Of a stretch of 64,000 nucleotides of DNA, positions 1 to 8,579 are shown in pieces. Source of the stretch: Variovorax sp. WS11 (GTDB lineage Bacteria; Pseudomonadota; Gammaproteobacteria; Burkholderiales; Burkholderiaceae_C); the NCBI RefSeq assembly GCF_010499245.1, contig NZ_JAAGOW010000001.1:1178001-1242000 (forward strand), given 5' to 3'. Numbering within the stretch: the stretch's first letter is position 1; each line of letters begins with the position of its first letter. The position numbers and the translations under genes are program-made. The notes under the pieces were generated by a model, which ran no database searches, was not told the DNA's origin, and saw nothing but the letters and a program-made list of their open reading frames with translations.

Positions 1-195
1 GACAACCTGCACGTGGCGCAAAGCCAGTACCACGACATCGGCGTGTCCAAGCAGCTGGGCATCGCCACCTGCTGGATCGAGCGGCGCCATGGGCAGAAGG
101 GTTCCGGCGGCACGCTCGAATCCGAGCACACCGTGCCCGACTACCACTTCCACACGCTGGCCGCGCTGGCCGACGCCGTCGAGGCCGAGCGTTGA
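1..195 (+). CDS. HAD hydrolase, type II haloacid dehalogenase-like (C-terminal part only)
   Basis: The reading frame is open from the first base of the window and stops with TGA at 193-195, so only the last 64 residues are visible. They contain the HAD motif IV region (LHVAQSQYHDI, then GIATCWIERRHG). This matches the equivalent stretch of the complete HAD gene at 8974-9639 (LHVSSSLRYDL, then GIVNKVFVNRGHG). The family uses a catalytic Asp and Mg2+-independent (dehalogenase) or Mg2+-dependent (phosphatase) hydrolysis; the nucleophile lies outside the window. The stop overlaps the TTG start of the next gene, so the two are translationally coupled. The substrate is unknown. Confidence 0.75.
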   Translation, partial: DNLHVAQSQYHDIGVSKQLGIATCWIERRHGQKGSGGTLESEHTVPDYHFHTLAALADAVEAER

Positions 196-1373
196 GCCTG
201 GACGCGATCGCCGCGCCGGTCGCCGACCTGCTGCCCGAACTGATCGCGCTGCGCCGCGACCTGCACGCGCATCCGGAGCTCGCCTTCGAGGAACGGCGCA
301 CGGCCGGCGTGGCGGCCCAGGCGCTGCGCCTGCTCGGCCTCGAGGTGCATGAAGGCCTGGGCGGCACCGGCGTGGTGGGCACGCTGCACTGCGGCAGCGG
401 TGCGCGAAGCGTGGGCCTGCGCGCCGACATGGACGCGCTGCCGATGGTCGAGCTGGGGTGCACCGCCCATGCCAGCCGCACGCAGGGCGTTCATCACGGC
501 TGCGGGCACGACGGCCACACCAGCATGCTGATCGGCGCCGCGCGCCAGTTGGCGCGCACACGGCGCTTCGACGGCACGGTGCACTTCATCTTCCAGCCGG
601 CCGAGGAAGGCAAGGGCGGCGCACGCGCCATGATCGAGGACGGCCTGTTCGAGCGCTTCCCCTGCGACAGCGTCTACGCGCTGCACAACTGGCCCGACCT
701 GCCGCTGGGCAGTGCGCAGACGCGGGCCGGCCCGATCATGGCGGCGGCCGACCGCTTCGACATCGTGCTGCGCGGACGCGGCGGGCACGCGGCGCAGCCG
801 CATCACACGCCCGACGCCATCCTCGCGGCAAGCCAGCTCGTCGCGCAGCTGCACACCATCGTGTCGCGGCGCATCGATCCGGGCGAATCGGCGGTGCTCT
901 CGGTGACGCGCATCGAAGGCGGGCACAGCCACAACGTGCTGCCGGCGGAAGTCTCGATCACCGGCACCGTGCGCAGCTTCGACCTCGCCTCGCAGGACCG
1001 CATCGAGGCCGCGCTGCGCGCCACCGTCGACGGCGTGGCGCTGGCGAGCGGCGTGCAGACCGAGGTGCGCTACGTGCGCTACTACCCCGCCACCCTCAAC
1101 ACGCCGGATGAAGCCACGCTCGCCCTCGCCGCGGCCCGAGCCGTCGGCCTGCAGGCCGACATCGCGCCGCGCGCGGCCTTCACCTCGGAAGACTTCGCCT
1201 TCATGCTGCAGCGCCGTCCGGGCGCCTACCTGTGGCTGGGCCAGGGCCGCGCCGACCCGGGGTCGGACGGAGAGCGAGCACTGCATCACCCCTGCTACGA
1301 CTTCAACGACGACGCACTTCCGTTGGGCGTGCGCTGGCTGTGCGAAGTCGCCGAGCGAGCGCTCGCGGGATGA
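192..1373 (+). CDS. M20 family amidohydrolase (hippurate/N-acyl-amino acid hydrolase type)
   Basis: This 393-residue protein is full length for bacterial M20D amidohydrolases, which split N-acyl amino acids or related amides using two metal ions. Visible signatures are GLRADMDALPM (about residues 75-85), the metal-binding HHGCGHDGH (101-109) and FQPAEEGKGG with the catalytic Glu pair (about 134-143). A dimerisation-domain motif, GRGGHAAQPH, follows near residue 200. The TTG start at 192 overlaps the TGA of the upstream HAD gene, an arrangement typical of coupled genes. The context suggests hydrolysis of a conjugated amino acid or amine, but substrate specificity in this family cannot be read from motifs. 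Confidence 0.88.
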   Translation: MSLDAIAAPVADLLPELIALRRDLHAHPELAFEERRTAGVAAQALRLLGLEVHEGLGGTGVVGTLHCGSGARSVGLRADMDALPMVELGCTAHASRTQGVHHGCGHDGHTSMLIGAARQLARTRRFDGTVHFIFQPAEEGKGGARAMIEDGLFERFPCDSVYALHNWPDLPLGSAQTRAGPIMAAADRFDIVLRGRGGHAAQPHHTPDAILAASQLVAQLHTIVSRRIDPGESAVLSVTRIEGGHSHNVLPAEVSITGTVRSFDLASQDRIEAALRATVDGVALASGVQTEVRYVRYYPATLNTPDEATLALAAARAVGLQADIAPRAAFTSEDFAFMLQRRPGAYLWLGQGRADPGSDGERALHHPCYDFNDDALPLGVRWLCEVAERALAG

Positions 1374-1414
1374 GCCCTTTCACCTTCACTTCGTTGTGAT
1401 GGCGATGTAACTCT

Positions 1415-1447
1415 CTTGCTCCCTCCCCCGAAAGGGGAGGGAGCAAG
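1415..1447. terminator. Perfect 14-bp inverted repeat between convergent genes
   Basis: Bases 1415-1428 (CTTGCTCCCTCCCC) pair perfectly with 1434-1447 around a 5-base loop (CGAAA). The element lies between the end of the M20 gene and the end of the convergent flavoprotein gene, where a bidirectional terminator is expected. Neither side has a clear T-tract, so it may instead be a REP-like intergenic palindrome. Confidence 0.6.
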
Positions 1448-1450
1448 ACC

Positions 1451-2608
1451 TCAGGCCACTTGCTTCGCCAGCTCGGCTGCAAACCGCGCAATAGCGAAAC
1501 TCTCGATCGGCGTCGAAGTCCTCCCCGTCGCGATCAGCTCGGCCATGGTCTCGCCGACCCCCGGGCCGATCGCAAAACCCTCGCCATTGAAGCCGAAGGC
1601 ATAGTGCACCCCCGGCACACGCGCACTCGGCCCCATCACCGGCTGCCAGTCCGAGGTATAGCCCTCGATCCCGCTCCACACGCGAATCAGCTGCACCTGC
1701 TCGAAGGCCGGCACCAAGCGCCGCAGCTCGCGCAGCTGCCGCAGCACGTTGTCCGGCTTGACGTAGGCGCGGATGCGATCCGTGTGCGCCGGCCCCTTGA
1801 GCCCGCCGCCGAAGACGATGTTGCCGCGCGCGATCTGCCGGAAATACAAACCTTCGTGCTCGACCGGCGAAGACACGCCGATCGACGGCCCGATGGCGTA
1901 AGGCAGCGGCTCCGTCACCCCCATCTGCGGCCCGCGCGCATCCATGGGCACCGCTTCGCCGAACTGCTCGGCCATGCGGTTCGACCAGGCACCGCAAGCC
2001 ACCAGCAGCTGCGGCGCACGGAAGCGCCGCCCATCCGCGGTGTGCGCGACGAAGCCCGCACCGTCGCGCTCGACCTGCATCACCTCGGCATGCTCGACGA
2101 TGTTCGCCCCGGCCCGCCGCGCCGCGCGCGCAAAGGCCGGGCCCGCGAGCCGCGGATTGGCGTGCCCGTCGTTGGGCGACAGCGAGCCGCTGACCACCTC
2201 GGGCGCGAAGATGCCCCAGCGCCGGCGCAACTGCTCGGCGCTGAACAGCTCGAGGTCCAGGCCCAGCGGCTTCACGTCCCTCGCATGCTGCTCCAGCACC
2301 GCCGCCTGCTTCTCGGTGTAGCAGACGCGCAGATGGCCATAGGGCACGAACTCCAAGTCCTCGCCCAGCAGTTCCTTGACCCGGCCCCACACGGCGCGCG
2401 CGCGGTTGGCCAGCGGCATCTGAAACAGCGCACGGCCCTGGCGGCGCACGTTGCCGAAGTTCGTGCCGCTGGCTTGGCGGCCCACCAGCTCGCGCTCCAG
2501 CAGCGTGACCGAGAGGCCGTGCTCCCGGCGTAAAAAGAAGGCAGCGCTGGTGCCCACCAGGCCGCCGCCCAGCACCAGCACGTCGGTGTCATGCGTCGAA
2601 TCGCTCAT
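1451..2608 (-). CDS. FAD-dependent oxidoreductase, DAO family (HcnC / opine oxidase subunit B-like)
   Basis: This 385-residue protein opens with a FAD-binding Rossmann motif (VLVLGGGLVGTSAA, Gly at 14, 16 and 19) and carries the D-amino-acid-oxidase/sarcosine-oxidase fold to its end (SGIEGYTSDWQP and GFGIGP-like FAD-closing segment near the C-terminus). In the HcnABC and octopine/nopaline oxidase families this subunit removes hydride from the C-N bond of an amine or amino acid. I chose the ATG at 2608 because it overlaps the stop of the upstream subunit (TGATG) and sits directly before the dinucleotide fold; the open frame extends further upstream only as a shadow of that gene. It is the last gene of a five-gene minus-strand operon. 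Confidence 0.88.
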   Translation of the reverse strand: MSDSTHDTDVLVLGGGLVGTSAAFFLRREHGLSVTLLERELVGRQASGTNFGNVRRQGRALFQMPLANRARAVWGRVKELLGEDLEFVPYGHLRVCYTEKQAAVLEQHARDVKPLGLDLELFSAEQLRRRWGIFAPEVVSGSLSPNDGHANPRLAGPAFARAARRAGANIVEHAEVMQVERDGAGFVAHTADGRRFRAPQLLVACGAWSNRMAEQFGEAVPMDARGPQMGVTEPLPYAIGPSIGVSSPVEHEGLYFRQIARGNIVFGGGLKGPAHTDRIRAYVKPDNVLRQLRELRRLVPAFEQVQLIRVWSGIEGYTSDWQPVMGPSARVPGVHYAFGFNGEGFAIGPGVGETMAELIATGRTSTPIESFAIARFAAELAKQVA

Positions 2609-4008
2609 CAGTTCGCCTCGCGCGTGTTCATCATCAGCGGCTTGACCGGCGCCTGCGTACGCAGCCGCCCGACCTGCTCGACGGGAACGCCGCAGGCCTG
2701 CGCCACGATCTCGGCCGAGGCGTGGCCGCAGAAGCGGCCCTGGCAGCGCCCCATGCCGACCCGGCTGAAGGCCTTGGCGCGGTTGACTTCGCGGCTGTCC
2801 AGCTCGCCGACGCAGCGGCGCAGCTCGCCGGCCGTGACGGCCTCGCAGCGGCACACCACCGCGCTGTCGGGCAGCGCCGCGGCTTGCGCATGCGGCCAGG
2901 GGAAAGCGCGCGCCAGGCCCGCGCGGAAGCGATCCATCTGCACCAGCGTGCGGCGCAGCGCGGCGGACTCGGCCTGGTACAGCGCCCGGCCCGGCGCATG
3001 GCCCAGGTCGGCCAGCGCCGCCAGCGCGGCCAGCCGGCCGGCGGCCTCGGCGCCATCGGCCCCGAGGATGCGCGCGCCGTCGCCGGCAAGGTACACGCCG
3101 CGCGTGCTGCTGCGGCCGTCGGCATCGATACGCGGCAGCCATTGCCGGCTCAGGGGCTCGAAGTCGAACTCGCAGCGCGCAAGATCGGCCAATTGGGTCT
3201 CGGCGCGAAGATGCCAGCCGAGGCCGACCGCATCGCAATCGAAGCGCTGCTCGCGGCCCGCGGCGTCGCGCACCGCGACCGACTGCACGCCGAGCGGATC
3301 GCTGCCATCGATGGCGAGCGGCACCACGCCCTGCAGCACCGTGACGCCCGCGCGGCGCAGTCCGCGGATCAGGCCCAGCCCGCGCAGCGCCAGCTGCGGC
3401 CGCGCGAGCAAGCCCTTCACGGCACTCCAGGACTTGGCACTTGGCGACGTGTCGAGTACCGCCGCCACCTCGGCGCCGGCCTGCACATACTGCGACGCGA
3501 CCAGGTACAGCAACGGCCCGCTGCCGAGAAAGACGACGCGCGCGCCGATCGCGCAGGCCTGCGCCTTCAGCGCGATCTGCGAAGCGCCGAGGCTGTAGCA
3601 GCCGGCGCGTTGCCAGCCGGGCACGGGCATCAGGCGATCGGTGGCGCCGGAGCACACCAGCAAGGCATCGAAGGGCACGGTCTGCGGCTCGCCGGCGCGC
3701 ACCACGTGCAGCGCGCCTTCGCTCAGGTTCCAGGCCAGCGTGTCGCCGCGGTAGTCGACCTGCGCCCGCAGCGCATCGAAGTCGCGGTGCAGCGCCTGCG
3801 CCTTGGCGGCCTCGCTACCGTAGAGCTTGGCATAGGGGCGCTTGAAGCCTTCGGGCTGGCGGCGGTAGATCTGGCCGCCATCGCGCCGACCCTCGTCGAT
3901 CACGATGGGCCGCAGCCCGGCCTGCACCAGCGCCTGCGCAGCGCGCACGCCCGCGGGCCCGGCGCCGACGACGACGATGCGCGGCGCGGAAACGAGTGCC
4001 CCACTCAT
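2608..4008 (-). CDS. NAD(P)/FAD-dependent oxidoreductase with BFD-like [2Fe-2S] tail (HcnB / OoxA-like)
   Basis: The 466-residue protein has two dinucleotide-binding motifs (VVVGAGPAG at about 12-20, VVFLGSGP near 170) typical of pyridine-nucleotide-disulfide reductases. Its C-terminus has the cysteine pattern CRCE followed about 35 residues later by GRCQGRFCG, which is the BFD-like [2Fe-2S] ligand set. This architecture is the HcnB / opine oxidase subunit A type, which passes electrons from the DAO-like subunit towards quinone or a carrier. The ATG at 4008 overlaps the TGA of the small iron-sulfur gene (ATGA), and its own stop overlaps the DAO subunit start, so all three are tightly coupled. 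Confidence 0.88.
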   Translation of the reverse strand: MSGALVSAPRIVVVGAGPAGVRAAQALVQAGLRPIVIDEGRRDGGQIYRRQPEGFKRPYAKLYGSEAAKAQALHRDFDALRAQVDYRGDTLAWNLSEGALHVVRAGEPQTVPFDALLVCSGATDRLMPVPGWQRAGCYSLGASQIALKAQACAIGARVVFLGSGPLLYLVASQYVQAGAEVAAVLDTSPSAKSWSAVKGLLARPQLALRGLGLIRGLRRAGVTVLQGVVPLAIDGSDPLGVQSVAVRDAAGREQRFDCDAVGLGWHLRAETQLADLARCEFDFEPLSRQWLPRIDADGRSSTRGVYLAGDGARILGADGAEAAGRLAALAALADLGHAPGRALYQAESAALRRTLVQMDRFRAGLARAFPWPHAQAAALPDSAVVCRCEAVTAGELRRCVGELDSREVNRAKAFSRVGMGRCQGRFCGHASAEIVAQACGVPVEQVGRLRTQAPVKPLMMNTREAN

Positions 4009-4388
4009 ACTGCGGCCTCCGATGCATGCCGCGCCAGGGACTGCTGCAGATCCGGCGTCACCGGCCAGGGATGGCCGGCGGGCGGGCGCGTGAGCACCGA
4101 CATGCCCGCTTCGACCACCGTCGAGCAGGCACGCAGCCGCTCGCCGCCCGGCGTCCACACCCAGCAGTCCTGGCAGGCGCCCATCAGGCAGAAACCGGCG
4201 CGCGTGCCGTCGCCGAATTCGCTGTCGCGCAGGCGCCGCCCGTGGCTCAGCAGCGCCACGAGCAGCGTGTCGCCGGCCAGCGCGACGGCCGCCTGCCCAT
4301 CGATCTGCAGCGCCAGCGCAGGTCTGTCGATTTCGGCCAGCCGCACGAAGCGGGCGGGCGCTGGGGAGCGAGGCGGGGTCTGAGGCAT
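4005..4388 (-). CDS. Small (2Fe-2S)-binding protein (HcnA-like subunit)
   Basis: The 127-residue protein contains the plant-ferredoxin-type ligand pattern C-x4-C-x2-C (GFCLMGACQDC, about 67-77) with a fourth Cys further on (LRACST). This is the layout of the small electron-transfer subunits of HcnABC, opine oxidase and related three-component amine or amino acid dehydrogenases. It starts 19 bases after the Lrp-type regulator stop and ends overlapping the next subunit by four bases, so it lies inside an operon with both. Confidence 0.88.
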   Translation of the reverse strand: MPQTPPRSPAPARFVRLAEIDRPALALQIDGQAAVALAGDTLLVALLSHGRRLRDSEFGDGTRAGFCLMGACQDCWVWTPGGERLRACSTVVEAGMSVLTRPPAGHPWPVTPDLQQSLARHASEAAV

Positions 4389-4407
4389 GGAGCTGCGAAA
4401 GCGCCGG

Positions 4408-4902
4408 TCAACGCTGGTTGGGAAACAGCCGTTCGATCGGACAGTGTGTCTTGATGAACGGCGACTTGATCACGATGTAGCTGAAGTACTTCGCGATGCC
4501 GATGTTGCGTTCGAGCAGTTCCTCGATCACTTCCTGGTAGTGGTTGACGCCGCGCGTCAGGAAGCGCAGAAGGTAGTCGTAGCCGCCGCTCACCAGGTGG
4601 CATTCGAGCACTTCGTCGACGTCGCGGATCGCCGTCTCGAAGCGCACGAAGTCCTCGCGATGGTGATCCTGCAGCGTGACCTCGGTGAACACGGTCAGCG
4701 TGTCGCCCAGCTTCTCCAGCCGGAGGTGCGCCCCGTAGCCGGCGATGTAGCCGGCCTGCTCCAGCCGCTTCACGCGGATCAGGCAGGGGCTGGGCGACAA
4801 GCCCACCGCATCGGCCAGGTCGACGTTGGTCATGCGGCCGTTCTTCTGCAGCTGGGCGAGGATGCGCAGGTCGAGCCGGTCGATCTTGAATGCTTCTGAC
4901 AT
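4408..4902 (-). CDS. Lrp/AsnC family transcriptional regulator
   Basis: At 164 residues this is the usual Lrp size. The N-terminal helix-turn-helix is recognisable (DRLDLRILAQLQKNGRMTN, about 8-26, then DLADAVGLSPSPCLIRVKRLE), followed by an AsnC/RAM ligand-binding domain with the typical VSGGYDYLL segment near residue 105. Such regulators sense amino acids and usually control adjacent catabolic genes. It is unusual that the regulator lies between an aminotransferase gene (80 bases upstream) and the oxidase subunits (19 bases downstream) on the same strand, so it is probably co-transcribed with its targets and autoregulatory. Confidence 0.93.
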   Translation of the reverse strand: MSEAFKIDRLDLRILAQLQKNGRMTNVDLADAVGLSPSPCLIRVKRLEQAGYIAGYGAHLRLEKLGDTLTVFTEVTLQDHHREDFVRFETAIRDVDEVLECHLVSGGYDYLLRFLTRGVNHYQEVIEELLERNIGIAKYFSYIVIKSPFIKTHCPIERLFPNQR

Positions 4903-4981
4903 GGGTGGTGACGGTGAACGCGGAGAACTCGATTCTGCGTCTGCCGCGGCGCGCTGCGTCCGGTGTTCTCCCAGGGTTGCC

Positions 4982-6385
4982 TCAGGCGGCCAGCGCGGCG
5001 CGAACGTCCGGTGCGTCGAGCACCTCGTCGAGCGTCTTCTTCAGGCGCACGAACATCTGCGCGAACTCGTCCTCGGTGAAGGTGAGCGCCGGCGCGAAGC
5101 CGAGGATATGGTCGCCGAAGGAGCGGAACACCAGGCCGTTGCGATAGGCCGCGGCGAAGATGCGGTCTGGCAGCCCGAGCGCCGCATCGAAGCCGCGCTT
5201 GCTTGCCTTGTCGCTCACCAGCTCCAGCGCGCCCAGCAGGCCGCGGTGGCGCGCATCGCCCACCAGCGGATGGGCGGAGAGCGCATCGAGCCCGGCCGCG
5301 AAATGCGTCGCGCCGCGCTGCCCATTGGCGAGCACGCCGCCTTCCTCGTAGAGCCGCAGCACCTCGAGCGCGACCGCGGCGCCGACCGGGTGCGCCGAAT
5401 AGGTGGCGCCGTGGCCGATCGAAGCACCCGCAGGCGCACCGTCGGCGATGCCTGCATAGACCTTCTCCGACATCAGTGTCGCGCCCAGCGGCACGTAGCC
5501 GGCGGTCAGGCCCTTGGCCACGGTCATCAGGTCGGGCTCCACGCCCTCGGCCTCGCAGGCGAACATGGGGCCGGTGCGGCCGAAGCCGGTGATGACCTCG
5601 TCGACCACGAAGAGGATGTCCAGCTCGCGCGCGGCCTCGCGCATGGCCTTGAGCCAGCCCTTGGGCGGCACGATCACGCCGCCCGAGCCCTGGATCGGCT
5701 CGCAGAAGAAGGCCGCCACGTTGTCCGCGCCCAGCTCCGCGACCTTGGCGCGCAACGACGCCACCGAGGCCGCGATCAGCGCCTGCGGATCGGCGCCGTC
5801 GGCATGGCGGTACGGGTTGGGCGAAGGGATGTAGTGCTGCGTGGGCAGCGGCAGGTCGAAGCCGCGGTGGAAGGCCGGCAGCGCCGTGAGCCCCGCGCCG
5901 GTGGAGGAGGAGCCGTGGTAGCCGCGCTCCAGCGCGATGAACTGCTTCTTCGACGGTTTGCCGATCGCGTTGTAGTACTGCACGATGAAGCGCACCGCGG
6001 CATCGACCGAGTCGGAGCCGCCCAGCGTGAGGTACACGCGGGTCAGCGAGGCGGGCGTGATCTGCACCAGCTTCTCCGCCAGGCGGATGGCCGGCTCGCT
6101 GCTGAAATGGAAGTAGCCCGTGGCATACGGCAGCCGGCGCATCTGCTCGGCCGCGGCCTGCACCACGCTCTCCTGCCCATAGCCCACGTTCACGCACCAG
6201 AGGCCAGCGAAGGCGTCGAGCAGTTCATGGCCGTTGGCATCGGTCAGCCACGCGCCGCGGCCCGAGGCAAGCACGGTGGGCCCGCGCTCTTCATGCACGC
6301 GCCAGGGCGAGACGGGGTGGATGAGATGAGCGCGGTCGATGGCGTCGAGCGCGGCCTTGTTGGGCAATGCGGTGGGGTGTGTCAT
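4982..6385 (-). CDS. Class III aminotransferase (omega-amino acid/diamine:pyruvate type)
   Basis: The 467-residue PLP enzyme has the class III signature: FVVDEVITGFGRTG (Asp262 contacts the PLP ring nitrogen) and TVAKGLTAGYVPLGA with Lys291 as the Schiff-base lysine. The N-terminal GLWCVNVGYG and the ERGYHGSS segment resemble putrescine/beta-alanine:pyruvate transaminases such as SpuC. Such enzymes move a terminal amino group to pyruvate, giving a semialdehyde and alanine. It is the first gene of the minus-strand operon with the Lrp regulator and the three-part dehydrogenase, and the window also holds two succinate-semialdehyde-type dehydrogenases that could use its product. The exact amine donor is not determinable. 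Confidence 0.9.
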   Translation of the reverse strand: MTHPTALPNKAALDAIDRAHLIHPVSPWRVHEERGPTVLASGRGAWLTDANGHELLDAFAGLWCVNVGYGQESVVQAAAEQMRRLPYATGYFHFSSEPAIRLAEKLVQITPASLTRVYLTLGGSDSVDAAVRFIVQYYNAIGKPSKKQFIALERGYHGSSSTGAGLTALPAFHRGFDLPLPTQHYIPSPNPYRHADGADPQALIAASVASLRAKVAELGADNVAAFFCEPIQGSGGVIVPPKGWLKAMREAARELDILFVVDEVITGFGRTGPMFACEAEGVEPDLMTVAKGLTAGYVPLGATLMSEKVYAGIADGAPAGASIGHGATYSAHPVGAAVALEVLRLYEEGGVLANGQRGATHFAAGLDALSAHPLVGDARHRGLLGALELVSDKASKRGFDAALGLPDRIFAAAYRNGLVFRSFGDHILGFAPALTFTEDEFAQMFVRLKKTLDEVLDAPDVRAALAA

Positions 6386-6528
6386 GAGGGGCGGTGGTTG
6401 GGCCTTTGGATGTCCAAAAGCTTAGGCCGCGTGCCCCTCGTGCGGGTGCCGCATTGAGGGCCTTGTGCGAAGCAGGCTGCGGTTGTGCGCGTCGCGACAG
6501 CAGATCCTGCCGTCGTGCACACAGGGCC

Positions 6529-7464
6529 TCAGTACCCGCGCGCGCGATCGACGAGGCCCAGCATCGGTTCCCCCGCTTCGAAGCGCCGCAGGTTGTCGAG
6601 CACCACCTCCGCCGCGCTCAGCGGCTGCGTCACGCTCGCGATGTGCGGCGTGAGCTGGATGTGCGGATGGCGCCAGAAGGCATGCTCCGTCGGCAGCGGC
6701 TCGGGGTCGGTCACGTCGAGCACGGCATCGCCGATCCGGCCGCTGGCCAGCGCGGCCAGCAGGTCAGCATCCACGAGCTGCGGCCCGCGGCCGACGTGTA
6801 CCAGGCCTGCGCCTTCGGGCAGCATCGAGAACAGGCGCGCGTCGAGAAAGCCGCGCGTCGAATCGGTCAACGGCAGCAGGCACACGAGGATGTCGGTGCG
6901 CGCGAGAAAGGCCGGCAGTTCGTCGGCGCCGGCGTGGCATGCCACGCCCTCGACCGCATGCCGCGAGCGGCTCCAGCCCGCGCAGTCGAAGCCCAGGCCG
7001 ACGAGCTGCGCCAACACTGCCTGGCCAAGCGAGCCGAGCCCCAGCACGCCCACGCGCCGCTCGCCGGCGGGTCGCACGGGCAAGGGACGCCACTGGCCCT
7101 GCTGCTGCTGGCGCCGGTAGCGCGGCATGTCGCGATGCAGCCCGAGCACCGCATGCGTCACATACTCGACCATGCCTTGCACGATGCCGGGCTCGACCAT
7201 GCGCACCACCGGCAAATCCGGCGGCAGCGCCGCGAAGTCGAACTGGTCGACACCGGCGCCGGAAGAGAACAGGACCTCCAGGTTCGGGAAGCGTTCCGCC
7301 AACTGCGGCGGCGGCTCCCAGGCCGCGAGGAAGCGCACCTGCGCCGGGTCGCCGATGTCGGGCCAGATGCGGAAGTCGATCCCGGGCGCGCGGCGCCGGA
7401 ACACCTCGGCCCACTGGCGGCCGCGCACCGGGTCGGACTTGTAGAGGAAGGTGGTCGCGCCCAT
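6529..7464 (-). CDS. D-2-hydroxyacid dehydrogenase (glyoxylate/hydroxypyruvate reductase A-like)
   Basis: The 311-residue protein has the NAD(P)-binding motif GVLGLGSLGQAV at about residue 140 and the catalytic set of D-2-hydroxyacid dehydrogenases: Arg in HVGRGPQLVD, acidic residue in DVTDPEPLP and His in LTPHIASVT. The compact size and the N-terminal SGAGVDQFD segment fit the GhrA branch, which reduces glyoxylate or hydroxypyruvate. I chose the ATG at 7464, six bases after the end of the upstream GNAT gene on the same strand, so the two probably form a small operon. Confidence 0.88.
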   Translation of the reverse strand: MGATTFLYKSDPVRGRQWAEVFRRRAPGIDFRIWPDIGDPAQVRFLAAWEPPPQLAERFPNLEVLFSSGAGVDQFDFAALPPDLPVVRMVEPGIVQGMVEYVTHAVLGLHRDMPRYRRQQQQGQWRPLPVRPAGERRVGVLGLGSLGQAVLAQLVGLGFDCAGWSRSRHAVEGVACHAGADELPAFLARTDILVCLLPLTDSTRGFLDARLFSMLPEGAGLVHVGRGPQLVDADLLAALASGRIGDAVLDVTDPEPLPTEHAFWRHPHIQLTPHIASVTQPLSAAEVVLDNLRRFEAGEPMLGLVDRARGY

Positions 7465-7469
7465 CGAAC

Positions 7470-8348
7470 TCAACCGACGGCCTGCGTGACGATCGCGAAC
7501 AGCGTCGGCCCGCCGGGCGGCACGGCGAGCGGCGCGCCGCGCACCATCGTCGTCGGCGCATCCACGCGCAGCAGGCCGAAGCTCTCGAGCCATTCGGCCA
7601 GGCCGCTGGCGAAGTCGATGTCGATGCGCGTGAAGTTTCCGGCATTCATCCCGGCGAGATGCGCGATCAGCGCTTTCGCGCCTTCGGCGTCGGGCGCCAC
7701 CACCGGACCGATCGCGTGCCCGCGCCCGAAGCGGCGCAGCATCGCAAAGCCGCGCGGCGCGTTGTCGTGGTCGAGGACCACGCAGGCATCGGACGCGGCG
7801 AGCAGGTCCGCGATCAGCGCATCGCGCGGCATGCCGCGTGCCGCGGCATCGAGCGCCTGCAGCGATGCGGCCTCGCTCTGTCCGGCAGGCCGCAGGCGCC
7901 AGCCCGTGGGCAGCGCAACCAGCGGCGCCGGCTGGGCCACGCCCTGGTGCTGCCGCAACTCGCCGGTGCGCACGAAGCCCAGCCGCTCGTACAGACCTCG
8001 CCCGTCGGCGGTGGCATGCAGCAGCACCGTGCAATCCCCGAGCTCTTCGAGCAGTGCGCTCATCAGCCGGTGGCCGAGGCGGCGGCCCTGGCAGGCCGGC
8101 GACACGATCACGAGGCCGATGGTGGCGTGGCGCTCGCCCCAGCGCCATCGCAGGGCGGTGCCGATCAGCTCGCCGTCGCGCTCGGCAACGATGCCCTCGG
8201 CATGGGCGAAGACCTGCGCCCAATCCGCGGGGCGGTGCGGCCAGCGCAGCTCGGCGGTCAAGGCGTGCGCAAGCGGCAGGTCGGCTGCGGTCATCGGTCT
8301 CAGCACCACGCCGTCGAGAGCGGGTGCGTTCGGTGTCTGGGCGGGCAT
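7470..8348 (-). CDS. GNAT family N-acetyltransferase with two tandem GNAT domains
   Basis: From the ATG at 8348 this is 292 residues. The first GNAT domain (about 1-125) has the acetyl-CoA loop GRRLGHRLMSALLEELG. A second, more degenerate GNAT-like half follows (about 140-290), containing ARGMPRDALIADLL and GHAIGPVVAPD. Double-GNAT proteins of this kind are common but their acceptors are mostly unknown. The open frame extends upstream to 8585 but that part has no recognisable homology and lies in a region of gene decay, so I rejected the longer start. It precedes the GhrA-like gene by only five bases. Confidence 0.78.
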   Translation of the reverse strand: MPAQTPNAPALDGVVLRPMTAADLPLAHALTAELRWPHRPADWAQVFAHAEGIVAERDGELIGTALRWRWGERHATIGLVIVSPACQGRRLGHRLMSALLEELGDCTVLLHATADGRGLYERLGFVRTGELRQHQGVAQPAPLVALPTGWRLRPAGQSEAASLQALDAAARGMPRDALIADLLAASDACVVLDHDNAPRGFAMLRRFGRGHAIGPVVAPDAEGAKALIAHLAGMNAGNFTRIDIDFASGLAEWLESFGLLRVDAPTTMVRGAPLAVPPGGPTLFAIVTQAVG

Positions 8349-8579
8349 CGGGAGGTCTTCGTGCGAGCAAAAGGGCAGCTCATCTTGGACGACATCCGTG
8401 GCTTGCGCCAGACCGAATTCGCGCTTCGCCGCAACTTGCAAGCTTCGTCTGTCGCGGCCCCGGGTTTCGCAATTCGATGCGGCAACGCGCGCGCTTACGC
8501 ACACAAATGCGGTGCCAACCTGCCTAGCATCGAGCGCCGCTCCGGCCCTCTTCTTCCGACCACCGTTCGAGCTGAACCC
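8349..8579. other. Non-coding stretch upstream of aldehyde dehydrogenase relic
   Basis: No convincing gene, RNA or terminator is visible. The minus-strand frame of the GNAT gene continues through it, but its residues resemble no domain. Because it lies directly before the relic start at 8580, it probably holds the remains of that gene's promoter together with the promoter of the GNAT gene. Confidence 0.5.

Noticed and set aside
1451..4388. True hydrogen cyanide synthase (hcnABC)
   Set aside because: Subunit layout matches, but the same layout is shared by opine oxidases and other amino acid dehydrogenases, and the aminotransferase/Lrp context does not point to glycine. I left the gene symbols empty.
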